Below are positions 51,600 to 61,110 of a DNA stretch of 64,000 bases, piece after piece. Positions within the stretch are counted from its first letter, which is position 1; every line of letters begins with the position of its first letter. The notes under the pieces are model-generated. The model made no database searches and had not been told where the DNA came from. It saw only the letters and a list, made by a program, of their open reading frames with translations. Where the stretch lies: positions 1,610,501-1,674,500 of the forward strand of contig CP072107.1 of the NCBI GenBank assembly GCA_022870705.1. Reading direction: 5' to 3'. The translations under genes were made by a program, and so were the position numbers. Origin of the DNA: Oscillospiraceae bacterium CM. GTDB taxonomy: Bacteria > Bacillota > Clostridia > Oscillospirales > Oscillospiraceae.

Positions 51600-53372
51600 T
51601 TATTGTGCTGGTGTCGCGCCGCCGGTTGGCGTTGTGCCACTTGTTGGCGTTGTACCGCCTGTTGGCGTTGTACCACCTGACGGCGTGGAATCCGGCGACG
51701 TGCCGGGTGACGGCGATACGGAATCTGTTGACCCATCACCGGGGGACGGGGAAACGGTCTCATTGGCCGGTTGCGTACTGGGTGACGGCGTTGCTGCGGT
51801 CTGTTCGAGCTCGGCGTATTGACAGTTGACGGTGAAAGTCACCATTGTGGCGCCTGTGACATCGTTTGTTTCAGACATCTGGCCGACGGTAACTGCCGCT
51901 ATCGTCTTAAACGCCCGCAGCTGCTGTATCGTTTTGGCCGCCGCTATTTTTGACGAAACGGTGATGTTCATACTAATGCCGTCCTTCGTGCAGGTGGCGG
52001 AGAGAATGGTGATCTCCGACGGCATTTTCAGCTCGAGCTCGTTAATAAACTCGAGAAGCTGATCATTTGGCGACGCGATCTGTGTTTCAAGCGCCGTTAA
52101 ATCGCTTTTATATTTGTTATAGGCGACGTAGTTGTCATGTATCGTCTCGACATACGATAAATCGCTGATCTTTTTCTCCAGATTCTTCTTTTCTGCCTGC
52201 GCGGCAATATACCCTAAAATAGTGACGCCAGACAAGACGATGGCCGTGGCTGTAAACGCCACGAGAAGCGTCACGCCGAGTGATAGTGACTCCGGATTCT
52301 TCGATGCATCCTTTTTCTTCGTTTTGGAAAACTGCTCCGGAATAAAGTCGACAGGGGCAACTGCGGCGCCGATACAGGAGATATACTGCATCAGGACGCC
52401 GGCCATGCTGGCAGGTGCCGTCACCTTATCAAGCTTCTGCATCACGGTGACCGTGAGACCCGTTGATTCGGCCACGGCGTCACGCAAGCCGGCAAGCGGC
52501 GCGCCGACACCTGTCAAAACGAGTTCTTCGATGGGGGTTTCCCAGTTGGAGGAATTGAAATAGTCGGCCAGCCGGGTGATATTGCCAACGAGACGTGATA
52601 AATAGTCATTAATTTCACTTGCGAGTGTGTCATCATCGAAGTCCGGTTTAAACAGCTCGCTGCTGAGCTCTCTGAGCGTTGTGAGATAGTCGCCTTCACC
52701 TTTATTTGTACCGCCCATATAGGCGAGAACATAGTCGTCCACGCCGCTTGGAAACGTTCGCTGCATGAGAAGCTTGTTCTTTTTGACGACCGTTGTTATC
52801 GTATACGCCCCGCTGACGTCGATATACATGGTGACGCCCTCTGTGTGCAGCGTCTCCAACAGGCGGAACTGGCTGTTGCCGCAGTAGTCGAGCGCCTGAA
52901 TAGAGAGCCCCGCCATGTTTGCCAGACGGAAATACCCCTCTAATATCGATAGTGGTGCCGCCATCACGAGCAAGCGGCAGCCGGCATCGTCCCCTGTCAT
53001 CTTGCGCTCCTGCAGCGTGTAAGTAATATGGTATTTGCTCATATCAACCGGGAAATAATCTGAGGCGTTGGCCTCAACGATCGACTTGATTTTGTTATCT
53101 TTAACAGGTGGAATTGTCACCTCGCGGATGGCAATACGGCCGGAGGCAATTGTAAAAATGACTTTTTTGTTTTTCAGGCTATAGCGGGTCAGATTTTCGC
53201 TTAACGCCGCCGCAACAGCCTCGGGATCTCTGATTTCCCCGTCCACAACGGCGTCGGGCGGTGTCTGGAACATCGCACAGCCGCTCACCCGCCGTGCGCC
53301 CGGCCCCATGACCGTCTCACACACCTTAATGAGCCGCTCGCCAATTTCAATGCCAAGAACTTTCGTGGCCAT
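51600..53372 (-). CDS. pilM: PilM-PilN fusion protein of the type IV pilus with Ser/Thr/Pro/Gly tail
   Basis: 590 residues from ATG 53372. The first ~350 residues are PilM (actin-like): VLGIEIGERLIKVCET, DYFPVDMSKYHITYT, MYIDVSGAYTITTVV and LVLTGVGAPLAGL. A membrane helix (~372-393) and coiled coil follow, then a PilN-like domain (~430-540: LLEFINELELKMPSEITILS). Normally these are two genes. The last ~50 residues are repeats of GGTTPT-type and SPSPG motifs. As PilN crosses the membrane, the tail should lie outside, near the wall. Confidence 0.9.
   Translation of the reverse strand: MATKVLGIEIGERLIKVCETVMGPGARRVSGCAMFQTPPDAVVDGEIRDPEAVAAALSENLTRYSLKNKKVIFTIASGRIAIREVTIPPVKDNKIKSIVEANASDYFPVDMSKYHITYTLQERKMTGDDAGCRLLVMAAPLSILEGYFRLANMAGLSIQALDYCGNSQFRLLETLHTEGVTMYIDVSGAYTITTVVKKNKLLMQRTFPSGVDDYVLAYMGGTNKGEGDYLTTLRELSSELFKPDFDDDTLASEINDYLSRLVGNITRLADYFNSSNWETPIEELVLTGVGAPLAGLRDAVAESTGLTVTVMQKLDKVTAPASMAGVLMQYISCIGAAVAPVDFIPEQFSKTKKKDASKNPESLSLGVTLLVAFTATAIVLSGVTILGYIAAQAEKKNLEKKISDLSYVETIHDNYVAYNKYKSDLTALETQIASPNDQLLEFINELELKMPSEITILSATCTKDGISMNITVSSKIAAAKTIQQLRAFKTIAAVTVGQMSETNDVTGATMVTFTVNCQYAELEQTAATPSPSTQPANETVSPSPGDGSTDSVSPSPGTSPDSTPSGGTTPTGGTTPTSGTTPTGGATPAQ
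51602..51692 (-). repeat. Short tandem repeats coding GGTTPT units
   Basis: About five near-copies of a 15-21-bp unit (GTTGGCGTTGTACCACC on plus) within the end of the PilM-PilN gene. All keep the frame. Such tracts vary in length between strains. Confidence 0.7.
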
Positions 53373-53432
53373 GCTCACACCCGCTCCCATATCATTTCAG
53401 TCACTATATAAAAAAGCTTAAACTTTGATTTC

Positions 53433-54194
53433 TCACAGTAAAAACAGCGCAAGATAGGCGTTTATCAAGCCGCCGCCCCACAGGGCGGCAATAAAGATGC
53501 CCAGAGAAAGATACGGCCCGAAGGCCAACTGATGCCCCGTGCGCGTGATGACCATGCGCAGCAGATGGATGATACTGCCGAGAACGCAGCCCAGAAAAAA
53601 CGCGAGGATCACAAGCTTCCAGCCGAGGATGAGACCGCAGACGGCCATGAGCTTCACGTCGCCGCCGCCGACACCGCGCCCGCCGCTTATTAACAAGATC
53701 AGTAAGAGCGGCAAACCGACGGCACCAGCGCCAATGAGATATAAGCTCCAGTTCCCAACGTCCGTCACAACGCGCGCGATGCCGACAGCCAGAAGAAAAT
53801 AAATGAAGCCTTCCGGAATTTCAAGCGTTCTAAAGTCTATGACGCTCAGCGCCAAAAGCGCTGAGGTCATAGAACAATAGAGCAACGTTTCGGTGGAAAA
53901 GCCAAAACGATTGTAGATAACGGCGAACAAGATGCCGGTTGATACCTCAACAAGGGGGTACTGGGCAGAAATCGGGCTCTTGCAGCCGTTGCAGCGGCCA
54001 CGCTGAAAAAGCCAGCTGAAAACAGGAATAAGCTCATACCAGCGGAGCTTTTTTAAGCAGCGCGGGCAGTGGGAGGGCGCCGTCACAATGCTCTCGCCCG
54101 CCGGGATTCTGAGCATGCAGACATTGAGAAAGCTGCCGATCAGAAGGCCGAACAGGACAATGACGATATACGGAATGGCCGGATAAAGCAGCAT
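53433..54194 (-). CDS. pilD: Prepilin peptidase / N-methyltransferase
   Basis: 253 residues from ATG 54194 with AAGGA upstream. N-terminal FGLLIGSFLNVC, the zinc tetrad in CPRCLKKLRWYELIPVFSW and RCNGCKSPISAQYPLVE, and the two catalytic aspartates in IDFRTLEIP and GVGGGDVKLM. Seven to eight membrane helices. It cuts and methylates the pilin and four prepilin-like proteins here. Confidence 0.95.
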   Translation of the reverse strand: MLLYPAIPYIVIVLFGLLIGSFLNVCMLRIPAGESIVTAPSHCPRCLKKLRWYELIPVFSWLFQRGRCNGCKSPISAQYPLVEVSTGILFAVIYNRFGFSTETLLYCSMTSALLALSVIDFRTLEIPEGFIYFLLAVGIARVVTDVGNWSLYLIGAGAVGLPLLLILLISGGRGVGGGDVKLMAVCGLILGWKLVILAFFLGCVLGSIIHLLRMVITRTGHQLAFGPYLSLGIFIAALWGGGLINAYLALFLL

Positions 54195-54250
54195 TGGACG
54201 GCGTCCTTTCTGGTGAGCTAAGAAACTTAATTTCCTAAAACCGTACTTAA

Positions 54251-54709
54251 TCAGGCCCAAGCAGATGTCGCAGCGCCAACACCGTTTGTAAATGTAACAG
54301 TAATTGTATAGGTATCAGATGCGGCCGCTTTGTGTGCGTTTGATTGAATTGCCTTAGTCGCATAACCTGGCAAAGCGCTGGCTAACGCAGCAGCAACAGC
54401 TGCATTGTCATTTCCCGTGACAGCAACGGAACCATTAGTCCATGTAACGACAAAGTTCTCATCGATTGTTGCTGAAAAATCATCGTCACTCAAAATAACT
54501 CGAGTTGTACTCAGAAGTGAATCAGCAAACGTATTATCAGCAGACACTCTCGATTTCTCCACGTACTTCAGGTATTGCGGGGCGAGAATGGCCACGAGGA
54601 CGGCCATGATGGCGATGACGATGATGAGCTCGACGAGCGAGAAGCCCTTGTTGCCAAGTGCTCTGCGTTTATTCAGGTTATTGCGGCTTTTTTGCATTAA
54701 CTGCATCAT
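54251..54709 (-). CDS. Major type IV pilin
   Basis: 152 residues from ATG 54709, with AGAAGG about 10 bases upstream; ATG 54730 has no site. Leader ends NKG, then FSLVELIIVIAIMAVLVAIL with Glu at +5, a textbook type IVa pilin. The C-terminal domain is short (~100 residues), Ala-rich and without Cys, so no disulphide D-region. First gene after the c-di-GMP riboswitch, therefore probably the most strongly controlled. Confidence 0.93.
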   Translation of the reverse strand: MMQLMQKSRNNLNKRRALGNKGFSLVELIIVIAIMAVLVAILAPQYLKYVEKSRVSADNTFADSLLSTTRVILSDDDFSATIDENFVVTWTNGSVAVTGNDNAAVAAALASALPGYATKAIQSNAHKAAASDTYTITVTFTNGVGAATSAWA

Positions 54710-54891
54710 TTTTGTTTTACCTTCTTTCATTTAATTCGTGCCCAGTAAGCGGGCCGGCCGGTTTTTTGACAGTTGCCTTTCAATTCACAACTTAAACGAT
54801 GCCCGCCTCCCTCATAGCGCAGGTGCCGTTTAATGCCGGGATTCGTTGCCTTGAAGATGTCATCTTTATGTCGTCTCTTCTTTTTTTTACC

Positions 54892-54929
54892 AATAAAAAA
54901 CCTCCTTTACCGAAATTTCGGAAAGGAGG
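54892..54929 (-). terminator. Riboswitch-controlled terminator before the pilin gene
   Basis: Minus strand: CCTCCTTTCCGAAATTTCGG, then TAAAGGAGG and six T. It begins 17 bp after the aptamer and lies about 180 bp before the pilin start. Confidence 0.88.
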
Positions 54930-54945
54930 CAAACACTGCATACCC

Positions 54946-55041
54946 TTCAATTTCGGCAACTGGCTGTCATAGCCGACGAGCGGCCTTAGACCCTAAGCTT
55001 TGCGTCCCTGCTTTTCAACAGGTTTGCTATTATCGATTGAA
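54946..55041 (-). promoter_or_regulatory. Cyclic di-GMP-I (GEMM-I) riboswitch leader of the type IV pilus operon
   Basis: The minus strand shows all the conserved parts in order: closing stem TTCAAT/ATTGAA, GCAAACC, a GAAA-containing hairpin (CCTG...CAGG), GGACGCAAAGC, GGGTCTAAGG, and GACAGCCAGTTGCCG. A terminator follows. A promoter is likely at TTGACA (55093-55088) with a weak TACCGT 17 bp on. Known: this aptamer binds c-di-GMP; in Clostridioides a type II version turns on pilin expression when c-di-GMP rises. Whether this one is ON or OFF cannot be decided by eye. The rest of 54731-55200 holds no gene. Confidence 0.94.
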
Positions 55042-55200
55042 TTAACTGACAACTTGTCAAGTTAACGGTACCATGGCACTTTATAAGTGTCAAGTGTTTA
55101 TCTCACTTTTTCTCACATTTCGTCACTTTTTTCAGTTTTTGGTGAAAATCATGAAGATAGGCCGTGTATTCAATCGGTATTGCCGGAAGGAGAACGCGCG

Positions 55201-56415
55201 TTAAATGTTCTGCAGTCCGCTGTACATCTGCGCCATCGGCAGGATCACTGAAATAATGATCGTCCCGATAACGCCTGCCAGAAAGATGATAATTGCCGGC
55301 TCTAAGGCTGCCATCAGCGATTGTGTGGCGATTTCAACCTCCTCGTCATAATAATCGGCGAGTTTTGAGAGCATCGCCTCAATATTGCCGGATTCCTCGC
55401 CTATTTTGAGCATGTGGCACACGAGCGGTGGAAAAAGGCCGCCGCGCACAAGTGGCTCCGAAAGTGATGTGCCCATGGTGACGTCTTCCTTGGCGTTTAA
55501 AATAGCCTCTTTGAAAAAGATGTTTGTCATCGTGTTGGCGGTGATTTCCAAAGCGTTAATGAGCGGCAGACCGGCCGCCAAAAGCGTTGATAGCGTTCTG
55601 GCCAGGCGGGACGACGCCGTTTTAACCGTCAGCTTGCCGAATAGCGGCAGCTTCATCGCGATTTTACCAAAAACGCGCATCCCTGCGTCCGTCGTTTTAA
55701 AATAGTTGAGAAAGACGACGAGCAAAATAATTGTTAAAACAACGATATACCAGTAGCTCTGCATGAATTTGCTCAGCGCGACGACAAAAAGTGTAATCGC
55801 CGGAAGCTTCGTGCCGAGGTCGGCAAACATCTGCTGAAATGTTGGCACCACAAAGGTCAGCATCGCAATAACAACGGCAACGGCGACAACGGCGACAACG
55901 GCCGGGTAAATAGACGCCTTTTTAATGAGCGCTTTGAGCCGCGCTTCCTTTTCAAACTGATCGGCCATCCGTGTGAAGGAGACCTCCAGACTGCCGGAGG
56001 CTTCGCCTGCCTCAACCATTGTGATGAGCATGCCGGAAAAGACCTTTTCATTCTGGCGCATGGCCTCTGCCAGTGATTCGCCCTTTTCGACGGCGAGCTT
56101 TGTCTCCAAAATCGCCTTTTTAAGCATTTTGTTCTCTGTCTGCTCCGAGAGCATGCCAAGCGCTTCGATAATCGTCACGCCCGCGCCGACAATACTGACA
56201 AACTGGCGGCAAAAGATGCTCATATCGCGCGACTTTGGCTTGCCGCCGATATCAAAAGTGATTTCCTTATTTAAAAGGTTTTGGTCATTGACGGCAAGCG
56301 CGACAAGGCCGTCGTTTTTTAACATCTCGCGGGCGCGTTCTTTCGTGTCCGCCTCGATCGTTCCCTTGCGGTTTCTGCCGGACCGGTCAACCGCCGTATA
56401 GATATATGCTGCCAA
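55201..56415 (-). CDS. pilC: PilC/GspF-type pilus platform protein
   Basis: 404 residues starting with TTG (AAGGGGG about 8 bases before). Two T2SSF domains: the first has FCRQFVSIVGAGVTIIEALG and the second TLSTLLAAGLPLINALEI, with three membrane helices (~170, ~215, ~375). The family end motif GEESGNIEAMLSKLADYYDEEV is present. It links the motor ATPases to the pilins. Confidence 0.94.
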   Translation of the reverse strand: MAAYIYTAVDRSGRNRKGTIEADTKERAREMLKNDGLVALAVNDQNLLNKEITFDIGGKPKSRDMSIFCRQFVSIVGAGVTIIEALGMLSEQTENKMLKKAILETKLAVEKGESLAEAMRQNEKVFSGMLITMVEAGEASGSLEVSFTRMADQFEKEARLKALIKKASIYPAVVAVVAVAVVIAMLTFVVPTFQQMFADLGTKLPAITLFVVALSKFMQSYWYIVVLTIILLVVFLNYFKTTDAGMRVFGKIAMKLPLFGKLTVKTASSRLARTLSTLLAAGLPLINALEITANTMTNIFFKEAILNAKEDVTMGTSLSEPLVRGGLFPPLVCHMLKIGEESGNIEAMLSKLADYYDEEVEIATQSLMAALEPAIIIFLAGVIGTIIISVILPMAQMYSGLQNI

Positions 56416-56465
56416 TATGCCGCCCCCTTCAAGCCAATAAGGCCGCCCGATTGAGATCGAATCCT

Positions 56466-57521
56466 TCAGATAATCCGCTTGGCGAGATAATTGATATCCT
56501 GCGCATAACGCATGGCCTCGGTGTCTGTGATGACATTGCGGGTATACAGGTCGTATATCGCGTCGTCCATCGTCTGCATGCCGGCTTTTTTATTCGTCTG
56601 CATGACGGACGGGATTTGAAACGTTTTGCTGTCACGGATGAGATTGCGGATGGCGGGATTAATGTGCATGACCTCGATGGCTGCGCAGCGCCCCTTCCCG
56701 ATTTTTTTCGAGATGAGCTGCTGAGAGACGACACTCACGAGCACCTCGGCCAGCTGCGTCCGGATCTGCTGTTGCTGGTGCGGCGGAAACACGTCGATGA
56801 TACGGTCAATCGTTGACGCCGCGCCGATCGTGTGCAGGGTTGAGAAGACAAGATGGCCGGTCTCAGCCGCCGTTACGGCAATAGAGATTGTCTCAAGGTC
56901 ACGCATTTCGCCGACGAGAATAACATCAGGGTCTTCACGCAGGGCGGCTCGGAGGCCGCTGGCGTAATTTTCGGAATCCGTTCCCATTTCCCGCTGGTTG
57001 ACGATCGCCTTCTTATGCCGGTGCAGATATTCAATGGGGTCTTCCAGCGTGATGATATGGTATGGATAATTCTCATTGAGTACGTTGATGAGTGATGCCA
57101 GCGTCGTGGATTTGCCGCTGCCCGTCGGCCCGGTGACGAGGACGAGCCCGCGCTGCCTTTTGACAACGTCGATAACGCTGTCGGGAATACCGAGTTTGTC
57201 GGGCGTTGGAATCTCATAATTTAAAGCGCGAACCGCGACGGCGACGCTCCCCCGCTGCATAAAAACGTTGACGCGGAAGCGCCCGAAATTCGTAACGGAA
57301 TAGGCCAAATCCGCCTCGCCGTTTGCTTGGAGATGGGCTTTGTTTTTATCGGTCATCATTGCCTCGGCGACAGCAATTGTGTCAGCCGGTTTCAAAACGT
57401 CTCCGCCGAGGGAAACAAGATTGCCGTCAATGCGTGCAACGGGCGGGATCCCAACGGTAAAATGAACATCGGAAGCGCCTTTTTCAACAGCGTCTCTCAA
57501 AATATCATCGATAGGGTTCAT
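56466..57521 (-). CDS. pilT: PilT-type retraction ATPase
   Basis: 351 residues. N-terminal PAS-like domain; Walker A GPTGSGKSTT (~131), Asp box EDPIEYLH, Walker B ILVGEMRD, His box GHLVFSTLHT, and the PilT-specific AIRNLIRD. The last part contains the LAKRII end. 50 bp to pilC. Drives retraction, thus twitching or DNA uptake. Confidence 0.95.
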   Translation of the reverse strand: MNPIDDILRDAVEKGASDVHFTVGIPPVARIDGNLVSLGGDVLKPADTIAVAEAMMTDKNKAHLQANGEADLAYSVTNFGRFRVNVFMQRGSVAVAVRALNYEIPTPDKLGIPDSVIDVVKRQRGLVLVTGPTGSGKSTTLASLINVLNENYPYHIITLEDPIEYLHRHKKAIVNQREMGTDSENYASGLRAALREDPDVILVGEMRDLETISIAVTAAETGHLVFSTLHTIGAASTIDRIIDVFPPHQQQQIRTQLAEVLVSVVSQQLISKKIGKGRCAAIEVMHINPAIRNLIRDSKTFQIPSVMQTNKKAGMQTMDDAIYDLYTRNVITDTEAMRYAQDINYLAKRII

Positions 57522-57553
57522 CGAACACCATCCTTTCCGATAGATTCTGAGCC

Positions 57554-59269
57554 CTATGATTCAAACGACACCTTGACCATTTCGGAAACCGAAGTCGTAC
57601 CGTCCAGAACATATTCAGACGCCGACATGCGCAAGGTGTGCATCCCGTCTTTGATTGCCTGCTCCTTGATCTGTTCCGTCGTCCCTTTGGCGGCGATAAT
57701 ACGTTTAAGCGGCGGCGTGATCTCCATAATTTCATACACGCCAATCCGGCCGAAGTAGCCTGATTCGCCGCAGAGATGACAGCCGCCGGGCGCATAAATC
57801 ATGAGCGGCAGACTTGGGTCTACCCCCAGAATGACCTTCTCCTGTTCTGTTGCCGGACGCTGTTTGCGGCAGGCGGTGCACAGGCGGCGGACAAGGCGCT
57901 GCGCGATAACGCCGACAAGCGAGTCGGCAAGCAGAAATGATTCCACGCCCATATCAATCAGGCGGGTAACCGTTGCCGCCGAGCTGTTGGTGTGGAGCGT
58001 TGAAACGACGAGATGGCCGGTAATCGATGCCTGTACGGCAATGGAGGCCGTCTCAAAGTCACGGATCTCGCCGATCATAATGATGTCGGGGTCTTGACGG
58101 AGAATGGCACGAAGGGCGCTTGCAAACGTCATATCCGCCTTCGGATTGACCTGCACCTGATTGATACCCATAATATTGGCCTCGACGGGGTCTTCAACGG
58201 TAACAATATTGACGTCCTCTTGATTGAGTTCGCTCAGCGCTGTATACAGCGTCGTGGATTTACCGCTGCCTGTCGGCCCGGTGACGAGGATCATCCCGTT
58301 TGGGTTGGAGAGAATATGATCAAATTGTGACAACTCCCAGGTGCGGAAGCCAAGCTCAGATTTGTCTTTCGTCAAGCCGGTGGCGGAGGCGATGCGCATG
58401 ACGACCTTTTCACCGTATGACGTTGGCAGCACCGAGACGCGAACATCATACTCGGCATGGTCGACAACGATGGTAATGCGCCCATCCTGCGGCTTGCGTT
58501 TTTCGGAGATGTCCATCCGGCCGAGAATTTTAATGCGCGTGATGATGGCAGCCAGAAGCGCTGCGTCGTACATCATCTTTTCAATTAAAATACCGTCTAT
58601 CCGGTACCGTACACGGACTTTTTTCTCGAGCGCCTCGACATGAATGTCACTCGCCCGCTGGCGGACGGCTTGCTCGATCATTGTTTTAACGAGCTGGACG
58701 ATCGGCGCGGAATTAAGCTCCATCTCGGCTTGCAGGGCCGCCTCTTCCAGCGCCTGCTGCTGATGCTCCCGCTCCTTCGTATACTGCTCGGCTGCCGTCA
58801 TAGCCTCTTCATTGCCAAAATAACGATCAAGCACTGAGTTAATGGCGCCGACGGTGGCCACGCGCGGCTCAATGCGCCTGTTTGTGATGATGGCAATATC
58901 GTCCTGCGCGATCATATCGAGCGGGTCTGCCATGGCGACGATGAGGGCGTTAGAGTCCTTTTCATCAAAGCCAACCGGGAGGACCTTATGCTTTCGGAGA
59001 ATAGAGCCGCTGACGAGACCGATGACCTCCGGCGGTATTTTAATACCCCGCAGCTCAATCATCTCAATGCCAAGTTGGCGGTGCAAGGCATTTGTGATCT
59101 GCGTCTCGGTTGTGATGCCCGTTTCAATCAGGACGTCTCCGAGGCGCTGCTTCGTGCGCTGCTGAATGGCGAGGGCGGCTTCAAGCTGCTTGTCGTCGAC
59201 GACGCCCTGCGCTTTGAGGATATCGCCAAGCCGCATTTTTCGTTTTGGCAGGTTCACAGACGTCACCAA
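57554..59269 (-). CDS. pilB: PilB-type pilus extension ATPase with MshEN (c-di-GMP-binding-type) N-terminus
   Basis: 571 residues. Start is uncertain: TTG 59269, GTG 59266 or GTG 59257, none with a strong ribosome binding site. Residues ~12-75 carry the two MshEN motifs (MRLGDILKAQGVVDDKQLEA and QRLGDVLIETGITTETQITN). The ATPase core has GPTGSGKSTTLYTALSEL (~328), VEDPVE, IMIGEIRDFET and GHLVVSTLHT. A zinc tetrad follows (CTAC at ~463, CHLC at ~496). Known: MshEN domains bind c-di-GMP and stimulate PilB/MshE motors. Confidence 0.94.
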   Translation of the reverse strand: MVTSVNLPKRKMRLGDILKAQGVVDDKQLEAALAIQQRTKQRLGDVLIETGITTETQITNALHRQLGIEMIELRGIKIPPEVIGLVSGSILRKHKVLPVGFDEKDSNALIVAMADPLDMIAQDDIAIITNRRIEPRVATVGAINSVLDRYFGNEEAMTAAEQYTKEREHQQQALEEAALQAEMELNSAPIVQLVKTMIEQAVRQRASDIHVEALEKKVRVRYRIDGILIEKMMYDAALLAAIITRIKILGRMDISEKRKPQDGRITIVVDHAEYDVRVSVLPTSYGEKVVMRIASATGLTKDKSELGFRTWELSQFDHILSNPNGMILVTGPTGSGKSTTLYTALSELNQEDVNIVTVEDPVEANIMGINQVQVNPKADMTFASALRAILRQDPDIIMIGEIRDFETASIAVQASITGHLVVSTLHTNSSAATVTRLIDMGVESFLLADSLVGVIAQRLVRRLCTACRKQRPATEQEKVILGVDPSLPLMIYAPGGCHLCGESGYFGRIGVYEIMEITPPLKRIIAAKGTTEQIKEQAIKDGMHTLRMSASEYVLDGTTSVSEMVKVSFES

Positions 59270-59464
59270 CTCTCAAGGGATTCATGGGCCAGGATGCCAG
59301 AAGCACAACATCTTGTGATTTTGTCGCAAACTAGCGTAAAATCATGGCGATTTGCGGATAATTTGCCATTAATCCATCCAAAATCACAATATAATGTATA
59401 ATTTTAGCTTTATCAAATGCCATTATTCAATATATTGTTGGAATTTGTCAATCGGGGAAATAAT

Positions 59465-59490
59465 AAAAGCCTCCCGTCAGGGAGGCTTTT
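59465..59490 (-). terminator. Terminator of the rubrerythrin-FNT operon
   Basis: AAAAGCCTCCC, GTCA loop, GGGAGGCTTTT, 25 bp after the FNT stop, with an A/T-rich flank on both sides. Confidence 0.85.
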
Positions 59491-59515
59491 ATGAAGAGGT
59501 TTCGAGAACGATTTA

Positions 59516-60367
59516 TTATTTCTTCGCAGCGGAAAGGGCTTCCTTCTTGTCGCCGGAGAGGTAAACGCCCCAGTAGCCCAGGCCGACGAGGACAGAGCCG
59601 CCGACGATATTGCCAAGCGTGACAGGCAGGAGGTTCTTGATAAAGAAGCCGTACCAGGAGAGGTTGGCGAGTTTGGAGGGATCGATTTTGGCAACGGCAT
59701 CGGCAAAAGCACCCGTTCCGTTGGCAAAGAGACCCGCAGAAATGAAGTACATGTTGGCAACGCTGTGCTCATAGCCGCAGAGCACGAAGAACATAATCGG
59801 GAAGAAAAGACCGGCAATTTTACCGGTAACGTCTTTCGCGGCCATGGACATCCAAACGGCAATGCAGACGAGGAAGTTGCAGAGGATGCCGCGGATAAAA
59901 GCATCACTGAATGTCAGGTTGACCTTGCCGACGGCCGTGTTGATTGCCGCGGCGCCGACAGCGTTATTAAAGAGTTCAAACGTGCCGCCGTAGACAACGA
60001 GCGCCGCGATAAGCATGGAACCGATCAGGTTGCCGATGTAGACGATGAGCCAGTTCTTCAGCATGCCGGTGATTGCGGCCTGCTTGCAGCAGACGGGCAT
60101 GATGATCATCGTATTTCCGGTAAAAAGCTCGCTGCCCGCGATGAGTACCATGGCGAGGCCTCCGGGGAAGACGCTGGCTCCGAGGAGCTTTGCGACCGAG
60201 GCAAGTTCTTTCGGGATTGATGCGGGTGCGACTGTTGAAGCAACGCCGGCCAGCGCGATGAAGATACCAGCCAGGATGCCAAGCCAGAGCATTTTGCCAA
60301 TGGAGAGCTTTGTTTTTGCCGCGCCAACAGCTATGTAGTTTTGCGCGACTTCTTTGGGTGAATTCAT
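59516..60367 (-). CDS. Formate/nitrite transporter family channel
   Basis: 283 residues, six membrane helices. Family motifs: AGIFIALAG near the start, the channel-gating loop SELFTGNTMIIMPV, NWLIVYIGNLIGS, and the central His201 in GYEHSVANMYF, then NLLPVTLGNIVGGSV. GGAGG before ATG. Formate, hydrosulphide or nitrite are the known substrates; which one cannot be said. 18 bp after rubrerythrin. Confidence 0.94.
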   Translation of the reverse strand: MNSPKEVAQNYIAVGAAKTKLSIGKMLWLGILAGIFIALAGVASTVAPASIPKELASVAKLLGASVFPGGLAMVLIAGSELFTGNTMIIMPVCCKQAAITGMLKNWLIVYIGNLIGSMLIAALVVYGGTFELFNNAVGAAAINTAVGKVNLTFSDAFIRGILCNFLVCIAVWMSMAAKDVTGKIAGLFFPIMFFVLCGYEHSVANMYFISAGLFANGTGAFADAVAKIDPSKLANLSWYGFFIKNLLPVTLGNIVGGSVLVGLGYWGVYLSGDKKEALSAAKK

Positions 60368-60385
60368 TCTAATCCTCCTAAACGC

Positions 60386-60928
60386 TTAGTAATTTTCCGC
60401 GCGAAGCTGAAAATACGCCTGTGGGTGTTTGCACACGGGACATTCATCAGGAGCTTTTTTCCCGATTTCAATGTGGCCGCAGTTGCTGCACTGCCATATC
60501 ACGTCCTGATCCCTTGAGAAAACGAGACCGCCTTTAATGTTGGCAATCAGCTTTCTATACCGTTCCTCATGGGTTTTTTCGACGGCGGCGACACCTTCAA
60601 ACTGCTTGGCGATGTCGTCGAAGCCTTCCTCGTGCGCAACCTTGGCAAAAGACGCGTACATATCGGTCCACTCGTAATGTTCACCGCCAGCCGCGTCGCC
60701 GAGATTTGTCAGGGTATCGGGCACCTCGCCGCCGTGCAGGAGTTTGAACCACAGCTTGGCATGCTCCTTCTCGTTGTTCGCCGTCTCCTCGAAGATAGCC
60801 GCGATCTGCTCGTATCCGTCTTTTTTTGCCTTGGACGCGTAATAGGAATACTTATTGCGTGCCTGGGACTCACCTGAAAACGCGATCATCAGGTTTTCTG
60901 CTGTTTTGCTGCCTTTGAAATCTTTCAT
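60386..60928 (-). CDS. rbr: Rubrerythrin
   Basis: 180 residues from ATG 60928 (AAGGAG 8 bases upstream). Di-iron four-helix bundle with [26 protein letters not shown], and the second pair [14 protein letters not shown] / [12 protein letters not shown]. The C-terminal rubredoxin-like domain has CSNCGH and CPVCKH. Reduces hydrogen peroxide in anaerobes. The IS30 element has inserted upstream. Confidence 0.95.
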   Translation of the reverse strand: MKDFKGSKTAENLMIAFSGESQARNKYSYYASKAKKDGYEQIAAIFEETANNEKEHAKLWFKLLHGGEVPDTLTNLGDAAGGEHYEWTDMYASFAKVAHEEGFDDIAKQFEGVAAVEKTHEERYRKLIANIKGGLVFSRDQDVIWQCSNCGHIEIGKKAPDECPVCKHPQAYFQLRAENY

Positions 60929-61110
60929 GTATAACACTCCTTGTCGATATTAGCACTTGTTCAAAACTGTTTCTATGAAAATCTTTTGGAATTTTGGATT
61001 CATAAATTGCAAGTGCAAATTGAACACCCCGAGGCAAAATCGTTCCCATCAATTAACCTTGGACACAGATGGTGCCGCAGGCGCTGTCTGTGCCAAGGTT
61101 GTCGCAGCCG

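Noticed and set aside
51602-51692. CRISPR-like array
   Set aside because: Units are 15-21 bp, contiguous without spacers, and code a Ser/Thr/Pro/Gly tail.
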